DNA of 64,000 bases from Robbsia sp. KACC 23696 (GCF_039852015.1 NZ_CP156627.1:1-64000), one strand, 5' to 3'; positions 26,853 to 36,437 are shown, counted from the stretch's first letter. Program-made: numbers and translations. Notes: generated by a model from the letters alone, not told the origin.

Positions 26853-27671
26853 ATGAAATTGCGGCTTATAGGGGCAGCACTGGCGAGCCTGGCGTTGCTG
26901 TCGGGCGTGGCCCACGCGGATCGTTTGGACGATATCAAAAAAGCCGGAGTCTTGAAGGTTGCGGCCTTCGACAGCAATCCGCCGTTCGGCTTCGTCGATC
27001 CTAAGACTAACAAGATCACCGGGCTCGACGTGGACTATGCACAGGCCTTGGCCAGCAAGCTCGGCGTCAAGCTCGATATCCAAGCGACCAATCCCGCAAA
27101 CCGTATCGCCTTTCTGACCTCGAAAAAAGTCGATCTGGTATTGGCCAACTTCACGATCACCGACGAGCGCAAGAAGGAGATCGATTTCAGCGTGCCGTAT
27201 TTTGCCTCGGGCACACAGTTCATCGCCAAAAAGGGTGTCTTGAAAGAGCCATCGCAGTTGAATGGATTCCGCGTGGGCGCGGACAAGGGCACGACGAACG
27301 AAGCCCAGGTCAAGGCCAAATTCCCGGGTGCGACGATCGTCGCCTATGACGATACGCCGTTCGCCTTCGCCGCGTTGCGCGCCGGCACCGTTCAGGCCAT
27401 CACGCAGGATGGCCCGAAGCTGGTTGCCTTGCTGGCCAATGCGCCGGACAAGCAGAAATACGAGATCCCGCCGTTCACGATCTCCAACGATTACGAAGGC
27501 GTCGGAGTGCCGAAAGGCGAGCCGCGTCTGCTGGCTTTCGTCAACGAGACGCTGACCGGCTTGGAAAAAGACGGTCAGGCAGCCAAGATCTATGATCAAT
27601 GGTTCGGTCCGAAGAGCAAGGCACCGCTGCCGCGCCTTTATAAGATCGGCGATCCGCTGAAGTCGGAATAA
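26853..27671 (+). CDS. Polar amino acid ABC transporter substrate-binding protein
   Basis: A 272-residue periplasmic binding protein. A cleavable signal peptide of about 22 residues ends in GVAHA, and ADRLDDIKKAGVLKVAAFDSNPPFG is the standard family 3 start. KITGLDVDYAQALASKLGVKLDI and the final DQWFG are also typical. I use ATG 26853, which has AAGGA about 8 bases upstream; the frame continues 11 codons further without a signal. First gene of a SBP-permease-permease operon with no ATPase gene beside it. Glutamate/aspartate or glutamine are likely ligands, by family. Confidence 0.9.
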   Translation: MKLRLIGAALASLALLSGVAHADRLDDIKKAGVLKVAAFDSNPPFGFVDPKTNKITGLDVDYAQALASKLGVKLDIQATNPANRIAFLTSKKVDLVLANFTITDERKKEIDFSVPYFASGTQFIAKKGVLKEPSQLNGFRVGADKGTTNEAQVKAKFPGATIVAYDDTPFAFAALRAGTVQAITQDGPKLVALLANAPDKQKYEIPPFTISNDYEGVGVPKGEPRLLAFVNETLTGLEKDGQAAKIYDQWFGPKSKAPLPRLYKIGDPLKSE

Positions 27672-27687
27672 AGGGCACGATCGTTTC

Positions 27688-28464
27688 ATGCACGACTGGC
27701 TTTCGCCGCAATACCTTTTCCAGCTGATGTCCGGGCTGGAAATGACGCTGCTGCTGGCACTCGCCAGTGGCATCGCCACGACGCTGATCGGCGTCTTGCT
27801 CGGCTTATGCCACGAGACCGGCATCGACGCATTGGTGCGCCTTGCAAAAGCGTACACGCTCGTTTTTCGTAATACGCCGTTGCTGGTTCAGTTGCTGTTG
27901 TGGTACTTCGGCGTCGCCGGCGTGCTGCCCGATGCGCTGGTCACCTGGCTCAATACTCCCCATCGCGTGCTCATTCTGGGATTACCGCTGTCTTGGCCTG
28001 CTTTCGAATTCGTCGCGGGCTGGTGGGGATTGACGCTTTACAGCGCGGCTTTTATCGCTGAGGAATGTCGTGCCGGCCTAAGCGGCGTGCCCGTGGCCCA
28101 GCGACAAGCCGGGGCGGCGCTCGGCTTGACGCGCGTGCAGAACTTCCGCTTCGTCGCGTTGCCGCAGGCCTTGCGCATCGTAACGCCGGCGCTGTTCGGG
28201 CAATATATGAATCTCGTAAAGAACTCGTCTTTGACGATGGCGATCGGCTTCGCCGAATTATCGTACCAGACGCGTGCGGTCGAATCTGCCACGTTCAAGA
28301 CGTTTCAGACCTATGGTATTTCCACCGTGCTCTACATCGGCGTCATCGCATTATTGGAAGTAGCTCTGCAGTACGTGCGCCGCTATCAGCGTACGCCGCC
28401 TATCCGACAAAATGCCGCGCCTCCGCGCGACGTGGCGATCGGCGTCATCGACAATGCACGGTGA
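27688..28464 (+). CDS. Amino acid ABC transporter permease (HisMQ/GltJ family)
   Basis: A 258-residue inner-membrane permease of the HAAT type, with about five to six hydrophobic helices. YTLVFRNTPLLVQLLLWYFG and the EAA-loop block RQAGAALGLTRVQNFRFVALPQALR are diagnostic. It begins 16 bp after the binding-protein gene and its stop overlaps the next permease start (ATGA). It should form a heterodimer with the next gene product. Confidence 0.92.
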   Translation: MHDWLSPQYLFQLMSGLEMTLLLALASGIATTLIGVLLGLCHETGIDALVRLAKAYTLVFRNTPLLVQLLLWYFGVAGVLPDALVTWLNTPHRVLILGLPLSWPAFEFVAGWWGLTLYSAAFIAEECRAGLSGVPVAQRQAGAALGLTRVQNFRFVALPQALRIVTPALFGQYMNLVKNSSLTMAIGFAELSYQTRAVESATFKTFQTYGISTVLYIGVIALLEVALQYVRRYQRTPPIRQNAAPPRDVAIGVIDNAR

Positions 28465-29153
28465 TGCCCGTGCTTCCCGCCGCGATAGCGCCCCTGCTTG
28501 CCCCTATACCCTATTTGTTGATTGGCGCCTTTCCCGACGGCCCTTTGGGTGGTGCCGCGTTGACGCTGTTGCTGGCGCTGTCGTCGGCGATCACCTCTGC
28601 CATCATCGGACTGATTCTCGGCATCGCGCTCGCGATGAGCCGGTCCGTCGGACACGCGGTGCTGTTGGGCGTGATCGGCTTCTTTCGTGCCATTCCGGTC
28701 CTGATGTTGATATTTTGGGTGTTTTTCGTTCTTCCCTTGGCCCTGGGGATCGATGTTCCCGCCGGGGCGAGCGTGGTCTTCGCGCTGTCGATGATCGGCG
28801 GCGCCTATCTGGCCCACGCCGTCTACGCGGGCATTCAGGCGGTAGGCGGCGGACAGCAGCAGGCGGCCTCGTCACTCGGCTTGACGCGCGTGCAGACGAT
28901 GCGCTACGTCATCCTGCCGCAGGCTCTCAAGATCATGACGCCGTCGTTTGTCAACCAGTGGGTGTCGCTGATCAAGGATACCTCGCTCGCCTATATCGTC
29001 GGTGTACCGGAACTCTCTTTTCTCGCGAATCAGATCAATAGTCGGCTGATGGTCTATCCGCTCGAGGTGTTTCTCTTCGTCGCCCTTCTCTACTTCCTCA
29101 TCTGCACCGGATTCGGCTGGAGCGCGAGACGCTTGATTCAGCGCCTGGTTTGA
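28464..29153 (+). CDS. Amino acid ABC transporter permease (HisMQ/GltK family)
   Basis: A 229-residue partner permease. The start at 28464 overlaps the previous stop (ATGA); the longer upstream frame is read-through of the first permease gene. Typical blocks are FFRAIPVLMLIFWVFFVLP and QQQAASSLGLTRVQTMRYVILPQALK. No ATP-binding gene follows, so the ATPase of this importer must be encoded elsewhere. It is the last gene of the operon, 172 bp before the candidate effector gene. Confidence 0.9.
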   Translation: MPVLPAAIAPLLAPIPYLLIGAFPDGPLGGAALTLLLALSSAITSAIIGLILGIALAMSRSVGHAVLLGVIGFFRAIPVLMLIFWVFFVLPLALGIDVPAGASVVFALSMIGGAYLAHAVYAGIQAVGGGQQQAASSLGLTRVQTMRYVILPQALKIMTPSFVNQWVSLIKDTSLAYIVGVPELSFLANQINSRLMVYPLEVFLFVALLYFLICTGFGWSARRLIQRLV

Positions 29154-29228
29154 CCGCACCCGAAACGGCGGCCGATGCCATGGCGGATCGACGGCGATCC
29201 GAAAGGCGAGGCCGACATGCATCGATTC

Positions 29229-29289
29229 TTCGCCTGATGCGCCCTCGATTCGCATTGACGCGGTACGACAGCCGCCCAGCCGATAGTGT
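29229..29289 (+). promoter_or_regulatory. hrpII/PIP box with -10 element
   Basis: TTCGC at 29229-29233, 15 bases, TTCGC at 29249-29253, 30 bases, then TAGTGT at 29284-29289. This fits both the Ralstonia/Burkholderia hrpII box (TTCG-N16-TTCG) and the extended Xanthomonas PIP promoter rule (TTCGB-N15-TTCGB-N30-32-YANNNT). In those bacteria HrpB/HrpX-type AraC activators use this element to switch on type III secretion genes and effectors. It lies 37 bp upstream of the ATG of the 726-codon gene. Confidence 0.75.
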
Positions 29290-29325
29290 ACGCAGTCGTG
29301 ACATTGTGAGACGCCAAGACGCGGC

Positions 29326-31506
29326 ATGACGGCCGCCGGCGTGCTCCTCATTCCAAGACAGCAGGCGAAACTCATGACGAAGATTTCCGCTGGCGCGATC
29401 CACGCCGCCGACCCGATTCAAGAAAACGCCGGCCAGCCGGCTTCAGCAGCCGACATTGCCGGTGCACGCCCGCGCTCGCCGTCCCGCCGTGCGAGCAGCG
29501 ATCACGCGTCGGTGGACGCCAGTTTGCATAAGCTGCGCCGCACATCGACGGCGTCTCGTACCGAGTCGCCGGCCGGTGCACGACGGCCACGTGCGACACT
29601 GCCCGAATCGATTTCGCCGCACGACGCCGCGATTGCTGTGACGACGACGCCACCGACATCCGCGCGCAATAGCCTGTCCGGCCCCACGGCCGGCTCGATT
29701 ACGTCACACGCCGCCATGGAAGGCACGCGTGACGTAAGCCACACCGACGACACGGCCAGCGTCTCGAGTCAAGCGTCGGTCGAAGACCTCTCTCATGTCA
29801 AGCCGACGCCGACCTATCAAGGCGTCATTCCGGCCGCAGGGGCACCATGGTCGAAGGGACAGGCCCAAGTCGAGCAGGCGTGGCGCGCGATATCGAACAA
29901 GCAACAAACGCTCAGGCTCGAACTGCAATCGGGGAATGTCGATGCCGCGCGTGCGGCTCAGATCCGCCAATGCCTCGCCGTCGACCTCGCCAGCGTGGCG
30001 CCGGGAACCGCCGTCGCGCTCGCGCCGCAAGGCGACATCAAGGAACAGTACCAGGCATTTCGTGCCGCGCTTCAGATCCAGAATGCCACATTGAAAGATG
30101 GCGCATTGATCGAAATAAGCGCGAATCCGACAATGCCGACCCTTCTCCGCACGCTTACCGAAGGCAACGTTTTCCCGCACGACGCAAAAGTCGGCGAGCT
30201 TCACCCGTATGCCTTCCTGTCTGGGCTGACGCAGTTGCATGCGCCCAATGACGCGGCGCTGTCCGCAACGATGGCGCATTTGATGCACGAAATGCCGAAG
30301 CTCCAGGCCGATCTCGGTGCGGTCAGCCTGATGCATATGGAGCAACAGGTATCGCGCGATTGGCAAAGCTATATCACCTGGATCGCGAGCGCGGGCTGGG
30401 CCGCCGGCATGGGCTATCTCGCGGGACCGCAAGAGAAGTCGGTGCGCAAGGATCTCCACCTTGCCCCCGAACAGACGCAGCTCAGCGGACGGCAGGCCTT
30501 CATATTAGGCGCGGCCGACGCAAGTACGTCCGGGAACTCCGAAGCGGGCGACGCCTTGCTGATCGACGGACTGGACAAACTGAGTCATAACGAAAGCCCG
30601 GCACCCGATGCCGATGCACCGGCCAATATGACGAAGGCCTGGCTGATCGGCACCATCACCGCCTTGCCGTCCAGCTATCTCACCTACGCGAATATCTCGA
30701 AAACCGCCAAGATCATTGCAGGCCTGCCGGCGAATCTGTTGGCCGCCATCGGCGGCGCGGCGCCGCTCCCCATGACCCGTCAAAAGCGGAACGACCACAA
30801 TCTTGCCGCGTATGTCGAATCGATCAGCAACGGCATGCAAAATGAGATGAGTGCAAAGAAGGTCGGGGAATTGATCGATGCATCGGAGCGTGTCGCCACG
30901 ATGGGGCAACTGCTGCAAAAAGGCGTGGCCTGGAGCTTTGCCGGCGGCTTCATCACGTGGGCGATTCAATCGGGACATTCGCAAGGTCAGATCGTTTCGA
31001 CGATGCAGCGCCTGCTGCTGAATCCCATGGAGGCGCACGCGCTAATGGGCGGCGGTCTCCTAGGTGAGTACGTTTCCGTTCTCGGCGCCACGCGTGCGGA
31101 AAAGAATGCGAACCTCGCTACCCGCGTCAGTGCCAATGCCGCGGAGAACAAAGATACGTCGATGGACGAAATCATTGCGATCCACGAACCCAAAGTCGAA
31201 AAATATATTCAAGGCTTCGGGCGCGGTGCAGGCGATGCAATCAATGCCCTGATCAATGGCGCCGAGGATGGCACCCGCTGGGCAGCGCGCAAAGTCGGCC
31301 TGCCAGTAAAAGAACACATGCGTCATCGCATCGATTACGAACGCGTGGGCGGTGGCACGGGGGCAGATGCGCTCGAGCAGGTATCGACCCGTCGCGGGGC
31401 CGACGACCGAGGATTCGGCCAGGCCGCCGGCAGCATTCCCTTAAGCGAGCGCGATCAGACAATCGATGTGGAGCGCAACGAGCGCGATTTCCGCCCCGCC
31501 GTATAA
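29326..31506 (+). CDS. Candidate type III secreted effector, novel
   Basis: A 726-residue protein with no domain I recognise. The first 150 residues are Ser/Thr/Ala/Pro/Arg-rich and look disordered, as in type III secretion signals; there is no Sec signal peptide. The remainder is mostly helical, with moderately hydrophobic stretches (ITWIASAGWAAGMGYLAG near 345-362, LIGTITALPSSYLTY near 441-455, GVAWSFAGGFITWAI near 529-543) that might insert into a membrane. The C-terminal 60 residues are charged. A perfect hrpII/PIP box precedes it, which is the main support for an effector role. ATG 29326 is used; ATG 29374 (MTKISAGAIH) is a reasonable alternative. It stands alone between transporter operons. 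Confidence 0.7.
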   Translation: MTAAGVLLIPRQQAKLMTKISAGAIHAADPIQENAGQPASAADIAGARPRSPSRRASSDHASVDASLHKLRRTSTASRTESPAGARRPRATLPESISPHDAAIAVTTTPPTSARNSLSGPTAGSITSHAAMEGTRDVSHTDDTASVSSQASVEDLSHVKPTPTYQGVIPAAGAPWSKGQAQVEQAWRAISNKQQTLRLELQSGNVDAARAAQIRQCLAVDLASVAPGTAVALAPQGDIKEQYQAFRAALQIQNATLKDGALIEISANPTMPTLLRTLTEGNVFPHDAKVGELHPYAFLSGLTQLHAPNDAALSATMAHLMHEMPKLQADLGAVSLMHMEQQVSRDWQSYITWIASAGWAAGMGYLAGPQEKSVRKDLHLAPEQTQLSGRQAFILGAADASTSGNSEAGDALLIDGLDKLSHNESPAPDADAPANMTKAWLIGTITALPSSYLTYANISKTAKIIAGLPANLLAAIGGAAPLPMTRQKRNDHNLAAYVESISNGMQNEMSAKKVGELIDASERVATMGQLLQKGVAWSFAGGFITWAIQSGHSQGQIVSTMQRLLLNPMEAHALMGGGLLGEYVSVLGATRAEKNANLATRVSANAAENKDTSMDEIIAIHEPKVEKYIQGFGRGAGDAINALINGAEDGTRWAARKVGLPVKEHMRHRIDYERVGGGTGADALEQVSTRRGADDRGFGQAAGSIPLSERDQTIDVERNERDFRPAV

Positions 31507-31576
31507 AGCCAGGGAGCCGAAGGAAAAGGGTTCGGACGTTCAGGCCGCGCATACGCTGCACGCCCGATTCCCTTTC

Positions 31577-32398
31577 TCAATGCCCTAACGCCGCGACCAT
31601 CTCTCGGCGCATATCCGCAAAGGCATAGCTCGCGCGATCGCGCGGATACGGAAGCGGCACGTCCACGATCGTCTGCACCCGCCCCGGGTTGGCCGCAAGG
31701 ATCACCACCTTCTGACTCATATACAGCGCTTCTTCTATATCGTGCGTCACCAGGATCATCGTCACGCCTTGCGTCGACCAGATATCGCGCAATTCGTCCT
31801 GTAGCCGCAGACGCGTCAAGGCATCGAGCGAACTCAAGGGCTCATCGAGCAGCAACACATCGGGCGCCGTCACCAGCCCCCGCGCGATCGCGCCGCGCTG
31901 TGCCATGCCCCCTGACAATTGATGCGGGTATTGTTTGGCGCTGCCTTCCAGTCCGACGAGATGCAGTCGATCCCTGACCCATTGGCGTTTCGTCTGGACA
32001 TCGGCCTCGACATTGGTCAGCGCCAGGGCGACGTTCTGTTCGAGCGTCAGCCAAGGCAATAAACGGTGATCCTGAAAAACGATGCCCCGCGCCAGACTGG
32101 CACCGCGGATCGGCTTCCGATCCAGCGTGATTTCACCGTCGAATTCCGCATCCAGGCCCGCCAGAATGCGCAACAATGTCGACTTGCCGCAACCGCTGGG
32201 ACCGACGATACTGACGAAAGCGCCGGCAGGCACATCCAGCGAGATGCGGTCGAGGACCGTCTTGCTACCCGATGGCGTTCGAAAACGCTTTGTGACCTCG
32301 CGCAGATGCAGCGCGTGATGAACGCGTCGCGTCGGCAACGTTGCCGCGCCCGTCCCCCCGTCCGGTTGCGCCGGCTTTATCGCTTCGATCGATCCCAT
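31577..32398 (-). CDS. SsuB/TauB-like ABC transporter ATP-binding protein
   Basis: A 273-residue ATPase of the nitrate/sulfonate/taurine family. Walker A is GPSGCGKST near 65-73, the signature is LSGGMAQRGAIARGL near 160, Walker B is VLLLDEPLSSLD and the switch region is MILVTHDIEEAL. A polar N-terminal extension of about 30 residues precedes the domain. It is the third gene of a binding protein-permease-ATPase operon on the minus strand, 74 bp after the permease gene. Confidence 0.9.
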   Translation of the reverse strand: MGSIEAIKPAQPDGGTGAATLPTRRVHHALHLREVTKRFRTPSGSKTVLDRISLDVPAGAFVSIVGPSGCGKSTLLRILAGLDAEFDGEITLDRKPIRGASLARGIVFQDHRLLPWLTLEQNVALALTNVEADVQTKRQWVRDRLHLVGLEGSAKQYPHQLSGGMAQRGAIARGLVTAPDVLLLDEPLSSLDALTRLRLQDELRDIWSTQGVTMILVTHDIEEALYMSQKVVILAANPGRVQTIVDVPLPYPRDRASYAFADMRREMVAALGH

Positions 32399-32472
32399 TT
32401 CGCTATTCCAAAAATACTGCTTCGCGATTCTTGCGCGCCGTACGAGCGCACCCCGTACGTCCGGAAAACGGT

Positions 32473-33381
32473 CTAAGCGCTAAGCTTCCACCGCAACGCA
32501 CGACGTTGAATCGCATACATGCCCCGATCGATCGCAAAGCCGACGACGCCAATCGTGACCATGCAGACCAACAACTGATCCGTCATCAATAAAGACTGCG
32601 CGCGAAATATCAAAAAGCCGATGCCCTCTTGCCCGGCCAGTCCTTCGGCAACCACGACCATCGCCCACGCCAGGCCGGCGCTGTATCGAAGGCTGACGAT
32701 GATCGTCGGTAACGCCGAAGGAATCAAAATATGCCGCAACAGTTGCAGACGATTCAACGTCAGGACCGTCCCGAGCTCGACATGCTTCGCCTCGGCGTTT
32801 CGCATCCCCTGCAGCGTATTGAGAAATACCGGGAAGAACACGGTCTTTGCGATGACCAAGGTCTTGGCCGGTGCGCCTACGCCAAGCCACAACACGATCA
32901 AGGGGAACCACGCAACGCCTGGAATGTGCCGAATCGTGTCTAACGTTGGGCCAAAGAAGCGCTCTACCGGACGCGACAGACCGGCAGCGAAGCCCAATAC
33001 GATCGCAACGACGGCGCCGTAAACAAAAGCCTGTACGACAAGGGAGATACTGACCCAAAAATCGTGCAGGAAGGACTGATGCAGGAGCATGTCCCAAAAT
33101 GATTCGATCGTGCGTAAAGGCGTCGGCAGGAACACCGCCGGAATCCAGTGGCGCGTGCTCGCCAGTGTCCAGACACACACGATCCCGGCGGGCAGAAGCG
33201 ACGACCAGGCGAGCGCGCCAATACGCGCGATAGCCGAAACGCGCTGCGCCAGCGCACCGGACCCGCCCTCCGTCGACGACGCTCTGGCATCGCGCCCAGA
33301 AGACGCGGCTGTCGTTCGTGCGCCGTCGTGAAATGCCTCGCGCTGTGCCGCGGATTGATCGCTTAGTACGGCGCGTTCCAT
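32473..33381 (-). CDS. SsuC/TauC-like ABC transporter permease
   Basis: A 302-residue inner-membrane permease of the sulfonate/nitrate/taurine type. A polar N-terminus of about 50 residues is followed by about six helices. The loop AEAKHVELGTVLTLNRLQLLRHILIPSALP corresponds to the EAA motif of SsuC-like permeases, and GLAWAMVVVAEGLAGQEGIGFLI is a conserved family block. It lies between the binding-protein and ATPase genes. Confidence 0.9.
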   Translation of the reverse strand: MERAVLSDQSAAQREAFHDGARTTAASSGRDARASSTEGGSGALAQRVSAIARIGALAWSSLLPAGIVCVWTLASTRHWIPAVFLPTPLRTIESFWDMLLHQSFLHDFWVSISLVVQAFVYGAVVAIVLGFAAGLSRPVERFFGPTLDTIRHIPGVAWFPLIVLWLGVGAPAKTLVIAKTVFFPVFLNTLQGMRNAEAKHVELGTVLTLNRLQLLRHILIPSALPTIIVSLRYSAGLAWAMVVVAEGLAGQEGIGFLIFRAQSLLMTDQLLVCMVTIGVVGFAIDRGMYAIQRRALRWKLSA

Positions 33382-33459
33382 CGAATACTCTCCTATTGCA
33401 CTGCACGGCCGCCGCGCGCGACGCCAAGGCTTGATACGTTACGACGGCGACGATGACGC

Positions 33460-34596
33460 TTATTGATAAATCGAATATTGCCCGCCGGCGAAGAAACGTC
33501 CATCGACGAGGGCATCGATCTGCGCATCGCTCAGATGGCGTTCGGACAGAATATCGTCGCCATGGTCGACATACCACGCTTGAAACTGCTTGATCGTCGA
33601 GCGAACGTTATTCGCGTTCGGCTCACCGCCCATGAAAAAGAATTGCGACGGATCGCTGATCTGGAAGCGCGCGATATTGACTGGCACGCGGGTCTCGCGG
33701 GCGACGATCTGTGCGGCTTCGTCCGGATGCGCGAGCGTCCACTGACGGGCTTCCTGCAAGGACAGCAAAAAGGCGCGGATCGCCTCGGGATACTTGTCGG
33801 CGAAAGACCGCATCGCGAAATACGAGACGCGCCCGGCGCCATTCACATATTCGCCGTTGTCCGGGCTCCGGCCGATTACCTTGACCTGATGCGATAAATA
33901 GAGCGCCGCAGCGTTCGATGTGCCGAGATGCATTGCCGTCGCATCGATCGCGCCACTGAGTAGCGCTGCCGTCACGACACTCGGAGAATCAACCGATTGA
34001 TAGCGCACTCGGCCCTGCTTTTCCCGACTGTCCAATGGCAGACCGGCCTTCGTGAAGTCTTCGAACGGTGCAGTCCAATAGCAACTGACGCGGCTACTGG
34101 CAAATTTCTTGCCGTCGAGATCTTTGATGCTGTTGATCTGATCGTTATCGGCACGCGCCAACAGCGGCGTACGATATTTATCGGATGGCTGGGATTCCCA
34201 CACGATCACCGCATCGAGACCATTCGCGCGATGCACGACGGCCGGATAAATCATCCGCTGCGCGACGGCGATTCCGCCGCCGTTCAACTGCGCGGCCTCG
34301 GCGCCGATCATCTGCGAACTGCCCGGTGCCACCAAGGTCACCTTGTCGACACCGATTTTCGCGTATTCCTGCTTTAAAAAGCCCTTGTCCTGAGCGATCG
34401 CCGTGATGGGATCGAGCTGCAACGTGATCGATGTCAATGCGGGCTTTGCGGCAGGCGCATCCGTTGCGGCGAAGGCATAGGCGATACCGCCTACGCCTGC
34501 AGTGCCTGCAATGAGCCCGACCAAGGTGCGCCGCAGCACACGGCCCTTTTGGCGACCAATGGTCGTCCTACGTGAAGAGGCATTCAAACGAAGCAT
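33460..34596 (-). CDS. SsuA/TauA-like ABC transporter substrate-binding protein
   Basis: A 378-residue periplasmic protein of the NMT1/THI5-like (type 2) family serving aliphatic sulfonates, taurine or similar compounds. A Tat-like N-terminus is possible: a basic stretch with RR pairs (SSRRTTIGRQKGRVLRRT), then the hydrophobic LVGLIAGTAGVGGIAYAFAA. Mature features are LDPITAIAQDKGFLKQEYAKIGV and LIDATAMHLG-like segments near the centre. It is the first gene of the operon. Substrate unproven. Confidence 0.87.
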   Translation of the reverse strand: MLRLNASSRRTTIGRQKGRVLRRTLVGLIAGTAGVGGIAYAFAATDAPAAKPALTSITLQLDPITAIAQDKGFLKQEYAKIGVDKVTLVAPGSSQMIGAEAAQLNGGGIAVAQRMIYPAVVHRANGLDAVIVWESQPSDKYRTPLLARADNDQINSIKDLDGKKFASSRVSCYWTAPFEDFTKAGLPLDSREKQGRVRYQSVDSPSVVTAALLSGAIDATAMHLGTSNAAALYLSHQVKVIGRSPDNGEYVNGAGRVSYFAMRSFADKYPEAIRAFLLSLQEARQWTLAHPDEAAQIVARETRVPVNIARFQISDPSQFFFMGGEPNANNVRSTIKQFQAWYVDHGDDILSERHLSDAQIDALVDGRFFAGGQYSIYQ

Positions 34597-34833
34597 CGCG
34601 TGCAGACCCTGAAATCGACGTTGAAAGGAATAACCCTTTGAGAAAGCTTCGAAGCGTTTTTATAGAACAACGCCATCGATGCTAATTCGCACGGTAAATC
34701 ACTGTCAAAGCATCATTTCGTATATGGTCATGAGCGGCGATAATCGGCATCCCGCCTATCGTTATCGCAATTTATTCGTTTCGCCCGAATGCGGAAATGC
34801 CTAGTATCGTGCGATCAGTCAGGAGATATTGCG

Positions 34834-35193
34834 ATGTCGGAGTTGTCGCGTGGCCTATCCTCACGAAACGCATTGTCAGTCGCCCGCTTTGGCGAGGGAC
34901 GCCTGACACCGTCAAGGCGGATGACGCTGTCTTGCTGTGCACTCCTTTTCCTGACGGGTTCGATGCTGACGTCGGCGGCAAGCGCACAGACGCCCGGTAA
35001 TCAGCCATCCGTCGCGACGCCCCGCGTGGCGCCGATTTCACCCTCATCGACCACGACGCGACAAGCCGGATCCGCGCAACCGACCGCCGTCACGACGAAC
35101 GGCTCGGTCGCATCGCACGCGAACGACGCCAACGCGCTGGCATCAGAGGGCGGAAGCAGCGAGGATCTGACGTCCGACGCGCCGTGCCATTAA
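34834..35193 (+). CDS. Small exported hypothetical protein
   Basis: A 119-residue protein that starts at ATG 34834, which has AGGAG 8 bases upstream. After about 30 polar residues comes a signal-peptide core (CCALLFLTGSMLTSAASAQ) with a likely cleavage after ASA. The mature 65 residues are Ser/Thr/Ala/Pro-rich and low in complexity, with a single C-terminal Cys-His. No domain recognised. The long n-region is unusual for a Sec signal. Confidence 0.55.
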   Translation: MSELSRGLSSRNALSVARFGEGRLTPSRRMTLSCCALLFLTGSMLTSAASAQTPGNQPSVATPRVAPISPSSTTTRQAGSAQPTAVTTNGSVASHANDANALASEGGSSEDLTSDAPCH

Positions 35194-35231
35194 CAGACGA
35201 GCAATGATGTCTCGCATCGTCTGCCCCCTGC

Positions 35232-36437
35232 TCAGCGGGGCGTACCACTCTCCCGCACGATGGCACCTTTCCCCTGGCGCACCTGCGGCAACAGGGCGGT
35301 ACCCAAACCGGCGTCGCGCGGCGCCAGCGCCTTGCCGTCTTCAATGATCGGCAAGCGGTCGACGAGTTCCGGATACCACGTTGCCAGTGTCGCGCGGACG
35401 ACCTCCTGGTAGATCGCCGTCGGCGCATGAATGGCCAGATGCAAGCCCGCCATCAACGCTACCGGCCCGGTGCAATCGTGCGGCGCGAGCGGACGGCCAA
35501 ATGTCTCGGCAATCGCTGCGATCTTTCGCCCTTCGCTCAATCCACCGCACCACGTCAAGTCCAGCATGACGAAATCGAGTGCATCGGCGACCAGGAGATT
35601 GTGGAATTGACGCGCGCCCGCCAGATTTTCGCCACCGCAGATCGGCGCCCGCGTTTGCCGCCGGAGATCCGCGAGGGCCGCGACATTGTCCATTTTGGCG
35701 ATCGGATCCTCGATCCAAAGCACATCGTACTCCGCCAACGCGTTGCAAATGCGCGATGCCGCGAACGTGCCCCAGAGACTATGCAACTCGCACATGATCT
35801 CGACCTTGTCCCCAACCGCTTTCCGAATCTTGCGGAAGGGTTCGAGGCCGATCTTTAAATCCTGGAGCGTGATGTTATCGGGACTGTTCACCGCGAAGTC
35901 GTCGAAGGGCCAGATTTTCATTGCCGCATAGCCTTCCCCCACCAGGCTTTCCGCCAAGGCCCCGGCATCGCGCATGAACGCGACTTGATCGTCGTACGGC
36001 CCACTGAGCTGCTCGCCCTTGCCGATCGCACGGCGCCCCCCGGCGCTGGTGTTGTAGTCGTAGCCGGCGCACGTGTTGTACACTGGAATCGTGTCGCGCA
36101 TCGCACCACCCAAGGCCACATGCAGCGGCACGTTCTGACGCTGCCCGGCCAAGTCCCAGAGGGCAATGTCCACGGCGCTCGCCGCACGCGTCTCGGCACT
36201 GCTGCTGTTGAAGCCGACATACGGCGTCAACAGTTCGCGTGAGATCGCCGTGACGTTTTCGGCGGCGCGACCGATGATCGCCGGTGCAACCTGCTCGTGC
36301 AATACGGCTTCCACCGCCTGTGCGCCGCGGAACGTTTCACCCAATCCCGTCAGACCGTCCTCCGTTTCAATCTCCACCCAAATCAGTTTCGGCCGCTCAG
36401 GAAGACGGATGGTACGCAGTGCAGTGATTTTCGGCAT
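35232..36437 (-). CDS. Enolase superfamily acid-sugar dehydratase-like protein (MR/MLE family)
   Basis: A 401-residue mandelate racemase/muconate lactonizing enzyme-type protein. Mg ligands and acid/base residues can be placed: CELHSLWG (Glu and His on the third strand), WIEDPIAKMD, ICGGENLAG and the late APHDCTGPVALM with a catalytic His. The ExH plus late HDC arrangement resembles galactonate/mannonate-type acid-sugar dehydratases rather than racemases. The start is ATG 36437, with a GTG two codons earlier. It lies 75 bp downstream of its probable FCD/GntR repressor, and a palindromic operator straddles the end of that gene. Confidence 0.83.
   Translation of the reverse strand: MPKITALRTIRLPERPKLIWVEIETEDGLTGLGETFRGAQAVEAVLHEQVAPAIIGRAAENVTAISRELLTPYVGFNSSSAETRAASAVDIALWDLAGQRQNVPLHVALGGAMRDTIPVYNTCAGYDYNTSAGGRRAIGKGEQLSGPYDDQVAFMRDAGALAESLVGEGYAAMKIWPFDDFAVNSPDNITLQDLKIGLEPFRKIRKAVGDKVEIMCELHSLWGTFAASRICNALAEYDVLWIEDPIAKMDNVAALADLRRQTRAPICGGENLAGARQFHNLLVADALDFVMLDLTWCGGLSEGRKIAAIAETFGRPLAPHDCTGPVALMAGLHLAIHAPTAIYQEVVRATLATWYPELVDRLPIIEDGKALAPRDAGLGTALLPQVRQGKGAIVRESGTPR

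Noticed and set aside
26676-27857. 393-codon open frame on the minus strand
   Set aside because: It lies antisense to the amino-acid binding protein and permease, has no recognisable domain or RBS, and its composition is that of a GC-rich shadow frame.
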